Assembly (NCBI GenBank): GCA_024225635.1
Contig: JAAEMK010000200.1
Location: forward strand, 50,489-114,488
Reading direction: 5' to 3'
From: Desulfobacteraceae bacterium
GTDB lineage: Bacteria; Desulfobacterota; Desulfobacteria; Desulfobacterales; Desulfobacteraceae
Length of the DNA: 64,000 bases
Part shown: positions 6,863 through 14,378 of the stretch, one piece after another
Position numbering within the stretch: position 1 is the first letter of the stretch
Layout of the letters: each line of letters opens with the position of its first letter
Program-made: the position numbers and the translations under genes
The notes under the pieces: generated by a model
The model's database searches: none
What the model was told of the DNA's origin: nothing
What the model saw: only the letters and a program-made list of their open reading frames with translations

Positions 6863-9703
6863 CTAATCAATGGGTCTTATAACAATTGAAGCCCCTGTTC
6901 TGTTATTGCAATAGTTGTTCGCGAGCGCGTTGACTTCTTCAACGGTTATCGATTCGTAATCATCGATCATGCTCCTTGCCCATTCAAATTTTTCAGGGTG
7001 ATCGCCAGAACCTGAAATAACGGATTCGAGCCAATACCCATTGGCTTTTTTCGCATCCCGGATGTGGGTAAGAATCGGCTTGCGCGCCAGATCAACTTCC
7101 TTTTGCGTCACGCCGTTTTCTGCGAGGGATGCGGCAATTGCCCGGATCTCATTCATCACCATGGGAGCGGCATCCGGTTCGACTCCCACGACGGCGCGCA
7201 GGACTCCATACCCGTCATAGCAGCGGGAGGGATCGTTATAAGCATAGGGAGAGTAGGAAGCCCCTAATTTCTCACGAACGCTCTTCCTGAGCCGTTCCGA
7301 AAAAATGGAGGCAACAAGGTTCAACCGCCTTGTCTGCCTGATATCCCAAAAATCGTCGGTCGGGAACGCCAGCTGAACCAGAGCCTTGTCCAGGGCCGTA
7401 TCAACGGTTAATTCCAGATTTTTCCCCTTGGGGAATCCGGGCTCCGGACGATGCCGTTCAAGCACGGCCCCGTTGCGCCCGGGCAGGGTCCCCAAGTACC
7501 TGCCAACGGCGTCGACCACCGTGGACGGGTCCACATCCCCGACCACGGAGATCTCCACACCGCCATGATCGAAAAAGGGCTTCATCCAGGATTCAATATC
7601 CTTGAGGGTGATCGCTTCCACGGCCTCCAGGGGCGGCAGGCCGAACCGGGAATCGCCATTTGCCAGAAACCTTGCCCCCTCAAGCTCCATGACACCTTCC
7701 GGTGTTCCAATGAGCTGTTTGTGCATCTGCCTGTACCGCTCCTTTGCAAGGGTCAGTGCGTCGGCCCTGAATCCCGGATCGAGGAGATAGGTGCGCACCA
7801 GTTGAAACACCAGCGCCGCCTCATCAGGTCCGGCAGACCCTTCAAGAAAAAACCGGTCCTGGCCGGCCACAAAATGAATGTTTACGTTCCTGCCCGCCAG
7901 GGCTTCTTCCAGCTGATCCTTGTCAATTTCCCCGAATCCGCTCTCATTGATGACACTGGCGCCAAGGAGGGCTAGTCCCGGCATATTTTCAGGTTCAGCC
8001 TTCATCCCCCGACCGAACCCGACTTTAAAAATGAATTCGCCCCGCTTGTAATCCGTGGGCTTGAGACTCAATTTCACCTTGTTATCAAATTCAACAACGG
8101 AAATTCCCAGGTCGTCGATGGATTTTTGCGCCTTGATGCGGCCGGGTGTTCCGGGTTCCGGGAGATAGGGAAAACTTGCCCGGTCATGGCCCTCCGTGGG
8201 CAGCACCGCCTGGGAGCGGCTCCGGTGAAAAGCCCCCAGAATCGCCTGGTCCGCCCCGGACCCGTTTGAAGAACCGATGACGGCATTCCCGGTCACAAGC
8301 ACCAGCCGATGCTCCCTGGCCCATGTATCCCTGAAGGCCCGCGCCACATCCCCAAGGGTCAGGGACCGGATGTAGGGAACCAGGATATCCCGTTTCTGCC
8401 GGGGAGACTGGAACACCTGTTTTTTGTTTGTCGTCCGGATGATCTCCCGGGCAAGCTGGCTGCTCTTCCGGGTGGAAGCCTCCTTGACGGCGCTCTCCAG
8501 CTCCTGGATAAAGTCGGCCTTGACCCGGGCAAGCTCCTGGTCGGAGAACCCGAACCTGAGCGCCCGTCGAAGGCTCGTCTCCAGGACACCAAGTGTCTCT
8601 TCCCACCGGTCGGGCGGGGTTTCCGCAGTGATGGCCGAGAAATAAACGCCCTGGAGGAAACTGCCGGAGTAAATTCCGGCATCGGAGAGAAGGGAGCCAT
8701 GCTTTCTCACGGTCCTGGACAGCCTGTTCCGGACAATGGCCTCAGCCACATCCCGCACGGCCCTTTCCTTGTACGCCGCCAGGGTGTCCGCCTCAAAGGG
8801 CACCGGCATGACCGTCTCGATGGAAACCGTGGTGTTTCCGGCTTCCGGCTCAAAGTGGTAAAACGCCCTGTCCCGGTCATACCCTTCCCAGGAGTCCTTG
8901 TCCGCAACCTGCTTTGCCGCCCTGGGTTTCATGCCGGAGAACCGCTCCTTGATAAGCGTTTCCACGGTTGGAGCATCAAACTCCCCCACCACCACCAGCA
9001 CCATGGTGTCGGGCCGGTACCAGGTATCGTAAAAACCTTTTAAAAGCGCCCGATCGGCATTGGTAATCACCTCTTCCGTACCAATGGGAAAACGCCTTGC
9101 AAGCCGGGACCCGGGAAGTTCAAACCCGAGGGTGGCCTCAAAGGTTCTATAGGAAACCGAATCCCTTTCCCGCTTCTCCGACAGGATCACCCCCCGCTCC
9201 CTGTCAACTTCCGACTCAAGGAGCAGCGCCCCCCGGGCAAAATCGTCAAGGACCAGGAGCCCCTGATCGATGCTGTCCCGGTCGCCTGCCGGAAGAAAAA
9301 TGTCATACACGGTTTCAAAAAACCCGGTATGGGCATTGGCATCCGAACCAAAACTCATTCCGATGGACTGAAAATATTCGACCAGCTCATCGGGCTTGAA
9401 ATGGGTGGAACCGTTAAAGAGCATGTGCTCCAGATAATGGGCAACCCCTCGCTGTTCCCCGGTCTCGTTCATGGAACCGGCCTGGACGTTGAGGTGCATG
9501 CTGACCCTGTTTTCAGGATTTGCGTTTTCAAGGAGAAGATAGGTAAAACCGTTGGGCAGCCCCCCCCGGATGAGATGGGGATCGGGCTCAAGACCTTCCG
9601 GCCCGAACGGGGCTCCAGGCGTGTTAGTTATACTTTTACCTGCAGGTGCGCAAGCGGCGACAAAAAAAAGACAAAGTACGAAAAAAAGCTTTATCCTATA
9701 CAT
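6863..9703 (-). CDS. M16 family zinc metallopeptidase, lipoprotein
   Basis: A 946-residue insulinase-type peptidase (pitrilysin family) with two tandem M16 halves. The N terminus is a lipoprotein signal ending VAACAPAG, so the mature enzyme is probably anchored in the envelope. The active half has the inverted zinc motif HYLEHMLFNG (HxxEH) near residue 88 and the distal Glu in ERGVILSEKRERDS. The second half lacks the motif, as is usual. Family members degrade peptides, in some cases pyrroloquinoline or signal peptides; the substrate here is unknown. It lies downstream of ppiD on the same strand, with a strong hairpin between them. Confidence 0.9.
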   Translation of the reverse strand: MYRIKLFFVLCLFFVAACAPAGKSITNTPGAPFGPEGLEPDPHLIRGGLPNGFTYLLLENANPENRVSMHLNVQAGSMNETGEQRGVAHYLEHMLFNGSTHFKPDELVEYFQSIGMSFGSDANAHTGFFETVYDIFLPAGDRDSIDQGLLVLDDFARGALLLESEVDRERGVILSEKRERDSVSYRTFEATLGFELPGSRLARRFPIGTEEVITNADRALLKGFYDTWYRPDTMVLVVVGEFDAPTVETLIKERFSGMKPRAAKQVADKDSWEGYDRDRAFYHFEPEAGNTTVSIETVMPVPFEADTLAAYKERAVRDVAEAIVRNRLSRTVRKHGSLLSDAGIYSGSFLQGVYFSAITAETPPDRWEETLGVLETSLRRALRFGFSDQELARVKADFIQELESAVKEASTRKSSQLAREIIRTTNKKQVFQSPRQKRDILVPYIRSLTLGDVARAFRDTWAREHRLVLVTGNAVIGSSNGSGADQAILGAFHRSRSQAVLPTEGHDRASFPYLPEPGTPGRIKAQKSIDDLGISVVEFDNKVKLSLKPTDYKRGEFIFKVGFGRGMKAEPENMPGLALLGASVINESGFGEIDKDQLEEALAGRNVNIHFVAGQDRFFLEGSAGPDEAALVFQLVRTYLLDPGFRADALTLAKERYRQMHKQLIGTPEGVMELEGARFLANGDSRFGLPPLEAVEAITLKDIESWMKPFFDHGGVEISVVGDVDPSTVVDAVGRYLGTLPGRNGAVLERHRPEPGFPKGKNLELTVDTALDKALVQLAFPTDDFWDIRQTRRLNLVASIFSERLRKSVREKLGASYSPYAYNDPSRCYDGYGVLRAVVGVEPDAAPMVMNEIRAIAASLAENGVTQKEVDLARKPILTHIRDAKKANGYWLESVISGSGDHPEKFEWARSMIDDYESITVEEVNALANNYCNNRTGASIVIRPID

Positions 9704-9744
9704 GGGGATTCTCTACCTTAATAAAGAAAAAAGGGGGGGAGGAA

Positions 9745-9774
9745 GTGGTGCGGGCAAAGGAGCGCCCGCACCAC
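9745..9774 (-). terminator. Strong hairpin between ppiD and the M16 gene
   Basis: A perfect 11-bp inverted repeat (GTGGTGCGGGC at 9745-9755, GCCCGCACCAC at 9764-9774) with an 8-nt loop lies 14 nt after the ppiD stop. On the minus strand a C-rich stretch and then a T run follow about 12 nt later. It probably ends or attenuates ppiD transcription, reducing read-through into the peptidase gene. Confidence 0.5.
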
Positions 9775-9788
9775 CTTAATGGAAATGG

Positions 9789-11681
9789 TTAATCCAGGAA
9801 ACCCGGCTCAATTATGACAGTGCCGCGCTTCTTCAGCTCCTGGAGCCACTCTTCGTAAGTGTTACGCTGTTTTGACTGGATAACCGCTTTTTTAACATCC
9901 GCAAGTTTCTCCTTGATTTCAGCATCCCCGGGCAATTTCTTCTCCCGGAAAACAATGACATGGTAACGGCCATTGCCCTGGATCACCTTGGAGTAAATGG
10001 GGTCCTTTGCGGAGAGTTCAAACGCGGCCCGTGCAATTTCCTGATTCCGCCCGAATTCGGGTGCTGAACCACTCCTGTCAAACAGGGATGACGCCTTTAC
10101 CTCAAGACCCTTTTCCTTGGCCAACGCCTTCAAATCCTTACTCTCCTTGAGGGCGCCAAGGAAGGTTTCGGCCTCAAGCTTTGCCCGCTCCTGCCTGAGC
10201 TTGGCGGTCAGGTCCTTTACAACCGTTTTACGCACTGCGTCAAGCGCCTGCACCTTTGGCTCGATTCTGTCGACGGCCTTGATAATGTAGTAGGCATCCC
10301 CGATCTCCCGCACCTCCCCGATCTCCTTCATGGGCAGTGCGAAGGCCGCCTCTGCAAACCGACTGCTGTCCGCGACGACGGAACCGGGGCCCGTCTTTGT
10401 AAACGGCCCTGCGGTGAGCACCTTGTGTCCCGTGACAAGGCCTGCCTGCTCCAGGTCATCCCCGTCTATGATGCCGTCAAAGGCCTTGCCTGCATCATCG
10501 TAGGCAAGATTCTTAATCTCGGAAGATTCAAGTTTTTTCCGGATATCGGCTGTTGCAGACTCGATGGGGGTCGTGGATGCCGGGAATTTGGCTTCGACCT
10601 TGATTACGTGCCAGCCGAAACGGGTTTTGACAGGTTTGCCGATCTCCCCGGCCTCCATGGCAAAGGCCGCATCCGCAAAGGGTTTTACCATGGTATCCCT
10701 GGCAAAGGATCCGAGGTATCCACCGCTCGCCTTTGACGGTCCCTGGGAAAATTTCTTTGCAAGCTCAGAGAAATCTTTACCGGCCCTGGCCTTTACATAG
10801 ACCGCTTCGGCCTCATTTCTGGCCACTTCAACCGCAGCCTCGTCAGCCTCCTCCGGAACCTTGATCAGGATATGGCGGGCCTCCACTTTCTCAGGCACCT
10901 GATACTGGTTAAGGTTCTCCTCGTAATAGGCTTTGATATCCCCATCGGATACCGCAACCCTGTCCCTGTAATCGTTGGCGGCGAACTCAAGGTATTCGAC
11001 GCTGATCTTGGGCTCGGACTTGTAATTATCCTTGTTGGCGTCATAGTATTCGGCCACGGCCTTGTCATCGGGTTTGACATCCTCGTAGTCGGCGGGGACA
11101 AAGGTCAGGTAGTCGATGCCCATCTGGGTCTTCCCATAGGTGTACCATTCCCCGGCCTCCTGGTCCGATGCCGAGATGGTACTTAAAACGAGTTCCCGGA
11201 CCTTCTGCTGCTTCAACGCTTCCCGCTGCATCTGCTCAAAGGATTCCGGGCTCATTCGATTCCTTGTCAGCACCATCTTGTAGGTTGCAAGGTCAAAAGC
11301 ACCATTTTTCCTGAAAACCGGAATACCAAGAAGGGAATCACGAAGTTCCTGGTCGGATATGCTGATCTTGAGCCGGTCCGCCTCGCTCAGCACCAGGCGC
11401 TCCTCGATGAGCCGGTCAAGGGCCTGTTTTTTCACCTGAAGCATTTCAAGAATCTCATCGTTGAGATTGTCTCCAAACCTCTGGCGCATCTGCTCAAGGA
11501 TATTTTGATAGGATCGTTTGTACTCATCCAGGGTTATAGGCTCATCGTTGACCGTGGCAACCTGGTTGCCACGCTTGGATCCGATGGAACCCATTCCAAG
11601 AAAAACAAACACCAAAACGATAAGACCAAGCAGAATTTTAATAATCCATGACCCGGTATTCTCCCGCATGTACTTGAGCAT
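9789..11681 (-). CDS. ppiD: Periplasmic chaperone/prolyl isomerase PpiD (SurA N-terminal type)
   Basis: A 630-residue inner-membrane-anchored periplasmic folding factor. From the chosen start the order is: short cytoplasmic N terminus, one transmembrane helix (about residues 12-30), a SurA_N-like helical region with NDEPITLDEYKRSYQ, one parvulin domain (about residues 270-365: ARHILIKVPEE, GPSKASGGYLGSF, GWHVIKVE), and a C-terminal helical region. ATG 11681 is chosen because AAGGAG precedes it and the promoter hexamers at 11731-11760 rule out the upstream in-frame codon at 11735. In E. coli PpiD works beside SecYEG on emerging outer-membrane proteins. Confidence 0.9.
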   Translation of the reverse strand: MLKYMRENTGSWIIKILLGLIVLVFVFLGMGSIGSKRGNQVATVNDEPITLDEYKRSYQNILEQMRQRFGDNLNDEILEMLQVKKQALDRLIEERLVLSEADRLKISISDQELRDSLLGIPVFRKNGAFDLATYKMVLTRNRMSPESFEQMQREALKQQKVRELVLSTISASDQEAGEWYTYGKTQMGIDYLTFVPADYEDVKPDDKAVAEYYDANKDNYKSEPKISVEYLEFAANDYRDRVAVSDGDIKAYYEENLNQYQVPEKVEARHILIKVPEEADEAAVEVARNEAEAVYVKARAGKDFSELAKKFSQGPSKASGGYLGSFARDTMVKPFADAAFAMEAGEIGKPVKTRFGWHVIKVEAKFPASTTPIESATADIRKKLESSEIKNLAYDDAGKAFDGIIDGDDLEQAGLVTGHKVLTAGPFTKTGPGSVVADSSRFAEAAFALPMKEIGEVREIGDAYYIIKAVDRIEPKVQALDAVRKTVVKDLTAKLRQERAKLEAETFLGALKESKDLKALAKEKGLEVKASSLFDRSGSAPEFGRNQEIARAAFELSAKDPIYSKVIQGNGRYHVIVFREKKLPGDAEIKEKLADVKKAVIQSKQRNTYEEWLQELKKRGTVIIEPGFLD

Positions 11682-11730
11682 TACACTCTCCTTACTATCC
11701 AAAATAAATGATTTCAATTGTGAGACTGTT

Positions 11731-11760
11731 TTCATACCGTTATATAAGAGGCTGTGTCAA
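11731..11760 (-). promoter_or_regulatory. Sigma-70 type promoter for ppiD
   Basis: On the minus strand a perfect TTGACA (11760-11755) is separated by 18 nt from TATGAA (11736-11731). Transcription would start near 11724, giving a leader of about 40 nt before ATG 11681. Confidence 0.6.
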
Positions 11761-11808
11761 TACTTTATTGAATATCACTATTTTTTTCATGCCATACCAT
11801 TTTTTTTG

Positions 11809-11837
11809 TTGACACAACAATGCCCATCGACTATAAA
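11809..11837 (+). promoter_or_regulatory. Promoter of the first tRNA-Ala gene
   Basis: TTGACA (11809-11814), 17-nt spacer, TATAAA (11832-11837). The tRNA begins 16 nt after the -10, leaving a very short leader. The same arrangement is duplicated before the second tRNA. Confidence 0.8.
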
Positions 11838-11853
11838 GTGCGAAGTTTTTCGA

Positions 11854-11929
11854 GGGGCTGTAGCTCAGCTGGGAGAGCGCATGGCTGGCAGCCATGAGGT
11901 CAGGGGTTCGATCCCCCTCAGCTCCACCA
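11854..11929 (+). tRNA. tRNA-Ala (anticodon GGC), copy 1
   Basis: A 76-nt cloverleaf with encoded CCA. The acceptor stem GGGGCTG/CAGCTCC contains the G3-U70 wobble that identifies tRNA-Ala. The D arm is GCTC...GAGC, the anticodon loop CTGGCAG gives GGC, and the T arm holds GGTTCGATCC. It is identical to copy 2 and separated from it by about 140 nt. Confidence 0.97.
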
Positions 11930-12025
11930 AAAACTGCCGTTTAAGTGATTACCGCTTAAATGAGTCTTTTTTTTTCTCATGGGATTTTTCCGGAGAATAT
12001 AATAAGACAAAGATTTTTTTTGTTG

Positions 12026-12054
12026 TTGACACAACAAACCGCATCAGCTATAAA
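12026..12054 (+). promoter_or_regulatory. Promoter of the second tRNA-Ala gene
   Basis: TTGACA (12026-12031), 17-nt spacer, TATAAA (12049-12054), matching the promoter of copy 1 in hexamers, spacing and most of the spacer. Confidence 0.8.
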
Positions 12055-12072
12055 ATGCGAAGTTTTTTTTGA

Positions 12073-12148
12073 GGGGCTGTAGCTCAGCTGGGAGAGCGCA
12101 TGGCTGGCAGCCATGAGGTCAGGGGTTCGATCCCCCTCAGCTCCACCA
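12073..12148 (+). tRNA. tRNA-Ala (anticodon GGC), copy 2
   Basis: Identical over all 76 nt, including CCA, to the copy at 11854. The upstream promoter and the segment TATAAA(A/G)TGCGAAGTTTTT are also shared, so the unit arose by tandem duplication of promoter plus gene. A terminator follows at 12170. Confidence 0.97.
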
Positions 12149-12169
12149 AAAAAACCTGCATTACGATTC

Positions 12170-12216
12170 AGCTCCACTTCCTGATAATTATTGATTCAGG
12201 ATAGGGAGCTTTTTTG
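12170..12216 (+). terminator. Terminator after the tRNA-Ala pair
   Basis: AGCTCC and TCCTGA (12170-12184) pair with TCAGGA and GGAGCT (12195-12210) with a small internal loop, followed at once by TTTTTTG. This is a classic intrinsic terminator serving both tRNA transcripts. Confidence 0.75.
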
Positions 12217-12293
12217 TTTTTGGCGATCGGCCCACATCCTGACAAACCCTTGCGGACATTACCTGGTTCCGGTCAATTTTAAGTATCACACAA

Positions 12294-12373
12294 AAAGTAA
12301 CACCTTTTTTACATAATTACCCCTCCAAAAAGCTCTTTTTATGTACTTAAAGTAACATTTTTACACCATTACA
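12294..12373 (+). repeat. Duplicated ~26-bp element, candidate enhancer site
   Basis: Two near-copies of AAAGTAACA(CC)TTTTT(T)ACA(NN)ATTAC occur at about 12294-12320 and 12349-12373, 55 bp apart. They lie about 75-150 bp upstream of the sigma-54 type promoter at 12444, the usual place for binding sites of a sigma-54 activator. The rest of the 424-bp gap 12149-12572 holds the tRNA terminator, this repeat, the promoter and a leader hairpin. Confidence 0.45.
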
Positions 12374-12443
12374 AAACAGCCACCGCCCACACAACGACGC
12401 ATTCCCCTATCAAATCAAGCACCTATCGACGACATCGACAAAT

Positions 12444-12460
12444 TGGCATATTCATTGCTA
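12444..12460 (+). promoter_or_regulatory. Sigma-54 type promoter of the first PEP-CTERM gene
   Basis: TTGGCATATTCATTGCTA contains the invariant GG (12445-12446) and GC (12457-12458) with exactly 10 nt between them, close to the consensus TGGCAC-N5-TTGCW. It would give a leader of about 100 nt. PEP-CTERM genes are known to be controlled by RpoN with the PrsK-PrsR system in some bacteria. Confidence 0.6.
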
Positions 12461-12502
12461 TTACCTAACCCATAGATAAAAAGCCAGCGTTTACAGGAAA
12501 TA

Positions 12503-12550
12503 GACGAAGACCCCGGGAACTCATGGAGAGACGGCCTGGTCGTCTTCGTC
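12503..12550 (+). other. Leader hairpin of the first PEP-CTERM gene
   Basis: GACGAAGAC (12503-12511) is perfectly complementary to GTCTTCGTC (12542-12550), forming a 9-bp stem with a 30-nt GC-rich loop in the 5' leader, 8 nt before the ribosome site. No U tract follows, so it may affect mRNA stability or translation rather than termination. Confidence 0.4.
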
Positions 12551-12572
12551 AAGGTTAAAAGGAGACGTGGGG

Positions 12573-13271
12573 ATGAAAAGAATATTTGTCATGTTTTTAT
12601 TTACATCTTTATTGGCCGGTGTTTCAGCGACCTCAAGCGCATTACCATTAATAAACGGAAACTTTGACAGTACGGGAAACTATTCCCCCAATACCGGCCT
12701 CGTCAACCATATCAAATTAAACGAAATGACATCCGGGCAGTGGGATGTGTATGACACCATTGACGGATGGCGCTCGGGAGATGATGAATCAGGAATTGAG
12801 ATACAATACAACACGGTTGTCACGGCGCATTCTCCGAACTTTTATGTGGAACTCGACAGCCATCCCACACCAACATCCAACAGCTCTATCAGACAAACGG
12901 TTTTCCTGGACCCCGGCATGTACAACCTCTCTTTCTGGTATATGGCCCGGACCAACAGGCCGAATGACAATGGCATAGATTTTGGGATATATAACAACGA
13001 CTCAGAAAGCCAGGTACCTTCCCTGCTCTCTGGAACCGTTGACGGCGTCAGGGCGGATTTTAAGGACTGGCTGGAATACAGCTATTCTTTTCAGGTTGAA
13101 ACCGCAGCGGATTATGAACTTATGTTTGCGGCCACCGGCGAGGCTAATACGGTTGGGGGCTTTCTTGACGATGTTTCAATTGTTGCAACCCCGGAACCGG
13201 CCACAATGCTTCTCCTTGGCTTTGGCCTCATAGGATTGGCGGCAATCGGCCGAAATAATATGAAAAAATAA
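12573..13271 (+). CDS. PEP-CTERM sorting domain protein
   Basis: A 232-residue exported protein. The N terminus is a Sec signal (MKRIFVMFLFTSLLAG...SSA). The body is beta-rich, with SIRQTVFLDPGMYNLSFWYMA and FLDDVSIVATPEP resembling DUF642/carbohydrate-binding-type jelly rolls. The C terminus is a full PEP-CTERM signal: PEPATMLLLGFGLIGLAAIG plus a basic tail, recognised by an exosortase in biofilm/exopolysaccharide-forming Gram-negatives. ATG 12573 has AAGGAG 9 nt upstream. Expression is likely from the sigma-54 type promoter at 12444. The exosortase gene is not in the window. Confidence 0.9.
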   Translation: MKRIFVMFLFTSLLAGVSATSSALPLINGNFDSTGNYSPNTGLVNHIKLNEMTSGQWDVYDTIDGWRSGDDESGIEIQYNTVVTAHSPNFYVELDSHPTPTSNSSIRQTVFLDPGMYNLSFWYMARTNRPNDNGIDFGIYNNDSESQVPSLLSGTVDGVRADFKDWLEYSYSFQVETAADYELMFAATGEANTVGGFLDDVSIVATPEPATMLLLGFGLIGLAAIGRNNMKK

Positions 13272-13301
13272 CAACACCGGGATTCAACCGTACATTTGCT
13301 T

Positions 13302-13338
13302 AAGGCAGGGTCACACCATCTGATGACCCTGCCTTTTT
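13302..13338. terminator. Terminator between the PEP-CTERM gene and the convergent binding-protein gene
   Basis: AAGGCAGGGTCA (13302-13313) and TGACCCTGCCTT (13324-13335) form a perfect 12-bp stem with a 10-nt loop and a T run on the plus strand. It overlaps the last codons of the convergent minus-strand gene. Confidence 0.8.
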
Positions 13339-14194
13339 ATTCGGTTTCATTCAAAAAAATGTCATCATACGCTTTTCTGTAGACGGGGATCAAATGTTCC
13401 TCCAGTCTTTGTTCATAGGCCTTCCGGTACGCTTCGGTGGGTCTGATTTTCAGCAGGGCCCGGTTAATGGCATTTACCGTTTTCAATCCCCAGGGAGTTT
13501 TAGGGCAAAGGGTATGGGAATATAACAGTGTCCGGCCTTCTTCGATCATCACTGAAACAACTTTATCTTCAGCGCCAAGTTGCGCCGCGATAAACTTGCC
13601 CTCTATGGGATATTCAATCGTGTAATCAATACGCTCAAACGTCAGTCTCCTGAAGATATTTTTGGAGAAATCACCGGTAAAAACATATTCAACATTATTT
13701 GCAGCCCTGGTTTCGCGAATGATCTTATCAATGACAGGCCCGAATTTACGTTTGGCAGGCAGCAGCAGTTTTTTTTGATCGTCCTTAAGCAACCCCCTTA
13801 ACGAGATGCTTACCGGTTCACCCAGCTCCCCATGGAGCTCTTTTGACATGAAAACCACATTGGGAAAAAAAAGCAGGTCCGGTATGGTAAAATATCCGTA
13901 TTGCTCTCTCTCGGGATTCTTGTACATGCCAAAGGCACACGCATTGTTTCCATTCTTAATCCGCTCTGCAATCCTTGCGAAATTGGCAGTTATGGTTCTG
14001 TGGGTGTATTCAGGCATCCGGGCTTCCACAAGGCGTTGCAGTTCAATTGCATATCCCTTGTACTCTCCTCCTTCCCGGTATTGGAAGGGAGGCCACTCCG
14101 TAACCAGCCACGTAATTTCATCGGCGGGCAAGGGGGCCTGGAACAGCGCCACCACCCCCCATAAAGATATGAAGAACACCCATAATAACCTCAT
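13337..14194 (-). CDS. Periplasmic solute-binding protein (SBP_bac_3-like, TIGR02285 type)
   Basis: A 285-residue exported protein: signal peptide of about 24 residues ending APLPA, then a family-3 solute-binding fold. WLVTEWPPFQYREGGEYKGYAIEL at the mature N terminus and the later FERIDYTIEYP match the amino-acid-binding type. No transporter genes adjoin it, so it may act as a sensor or be an orphan binding protein; the ligand is unknown. ATG 14194 is preferred to 14212 because AAGGGG lies 6 nt upstream of it. Confidence 0.75.
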   Translation of the reverse strand: MRLLWVFFISLWGVVALFQAPLPADEITWLVTEWPPFQYREGGEYKGYAIELQRLVEARMPEYTHRTITANFARIAERIKNGNNACAFGMYKNPEREQYGYFTIPDLLFFPNVVFMSKELHGELGEPVSISLRGLLKDDQKKLLLPAKRKFGPVIDKIIRETRAANNVEYVFTGDFSKNIFRRLTFERIDYTIEYPIEGKFIAAQLGAEDKVVSVMIEEGRTLLYSHTLCPKTPWGLKTVNAINRALLKIRPTEAYRKAYEQRLEEHLIPVYRKAYDDIFLNETE

Positions 14195-14378
14195 CGCAAA
14201 CCCCTTTATCATCGACGATACGGATCAGGAAGCTGACAAGAATCTTGAGATTATTATCCTACGTTTTTTTTGATGAATCCGCAATAGGTCCAGGCGGATT
14301 GCACATTACAGCACAATCCCCTGCCCCCCCTCACAGGGCCGGCAGCATGGCGCTATCCGGTTTCGGCGGAGGCGAACC

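Noticed and set aside
12149-12572. GEMM or other known riboswitch before the first PEP-CTERM gene
   Set aside because: No aptamer core could be found; the gap is explained by terminator, repeat, sigma-54 promoter and a plain hairpin.
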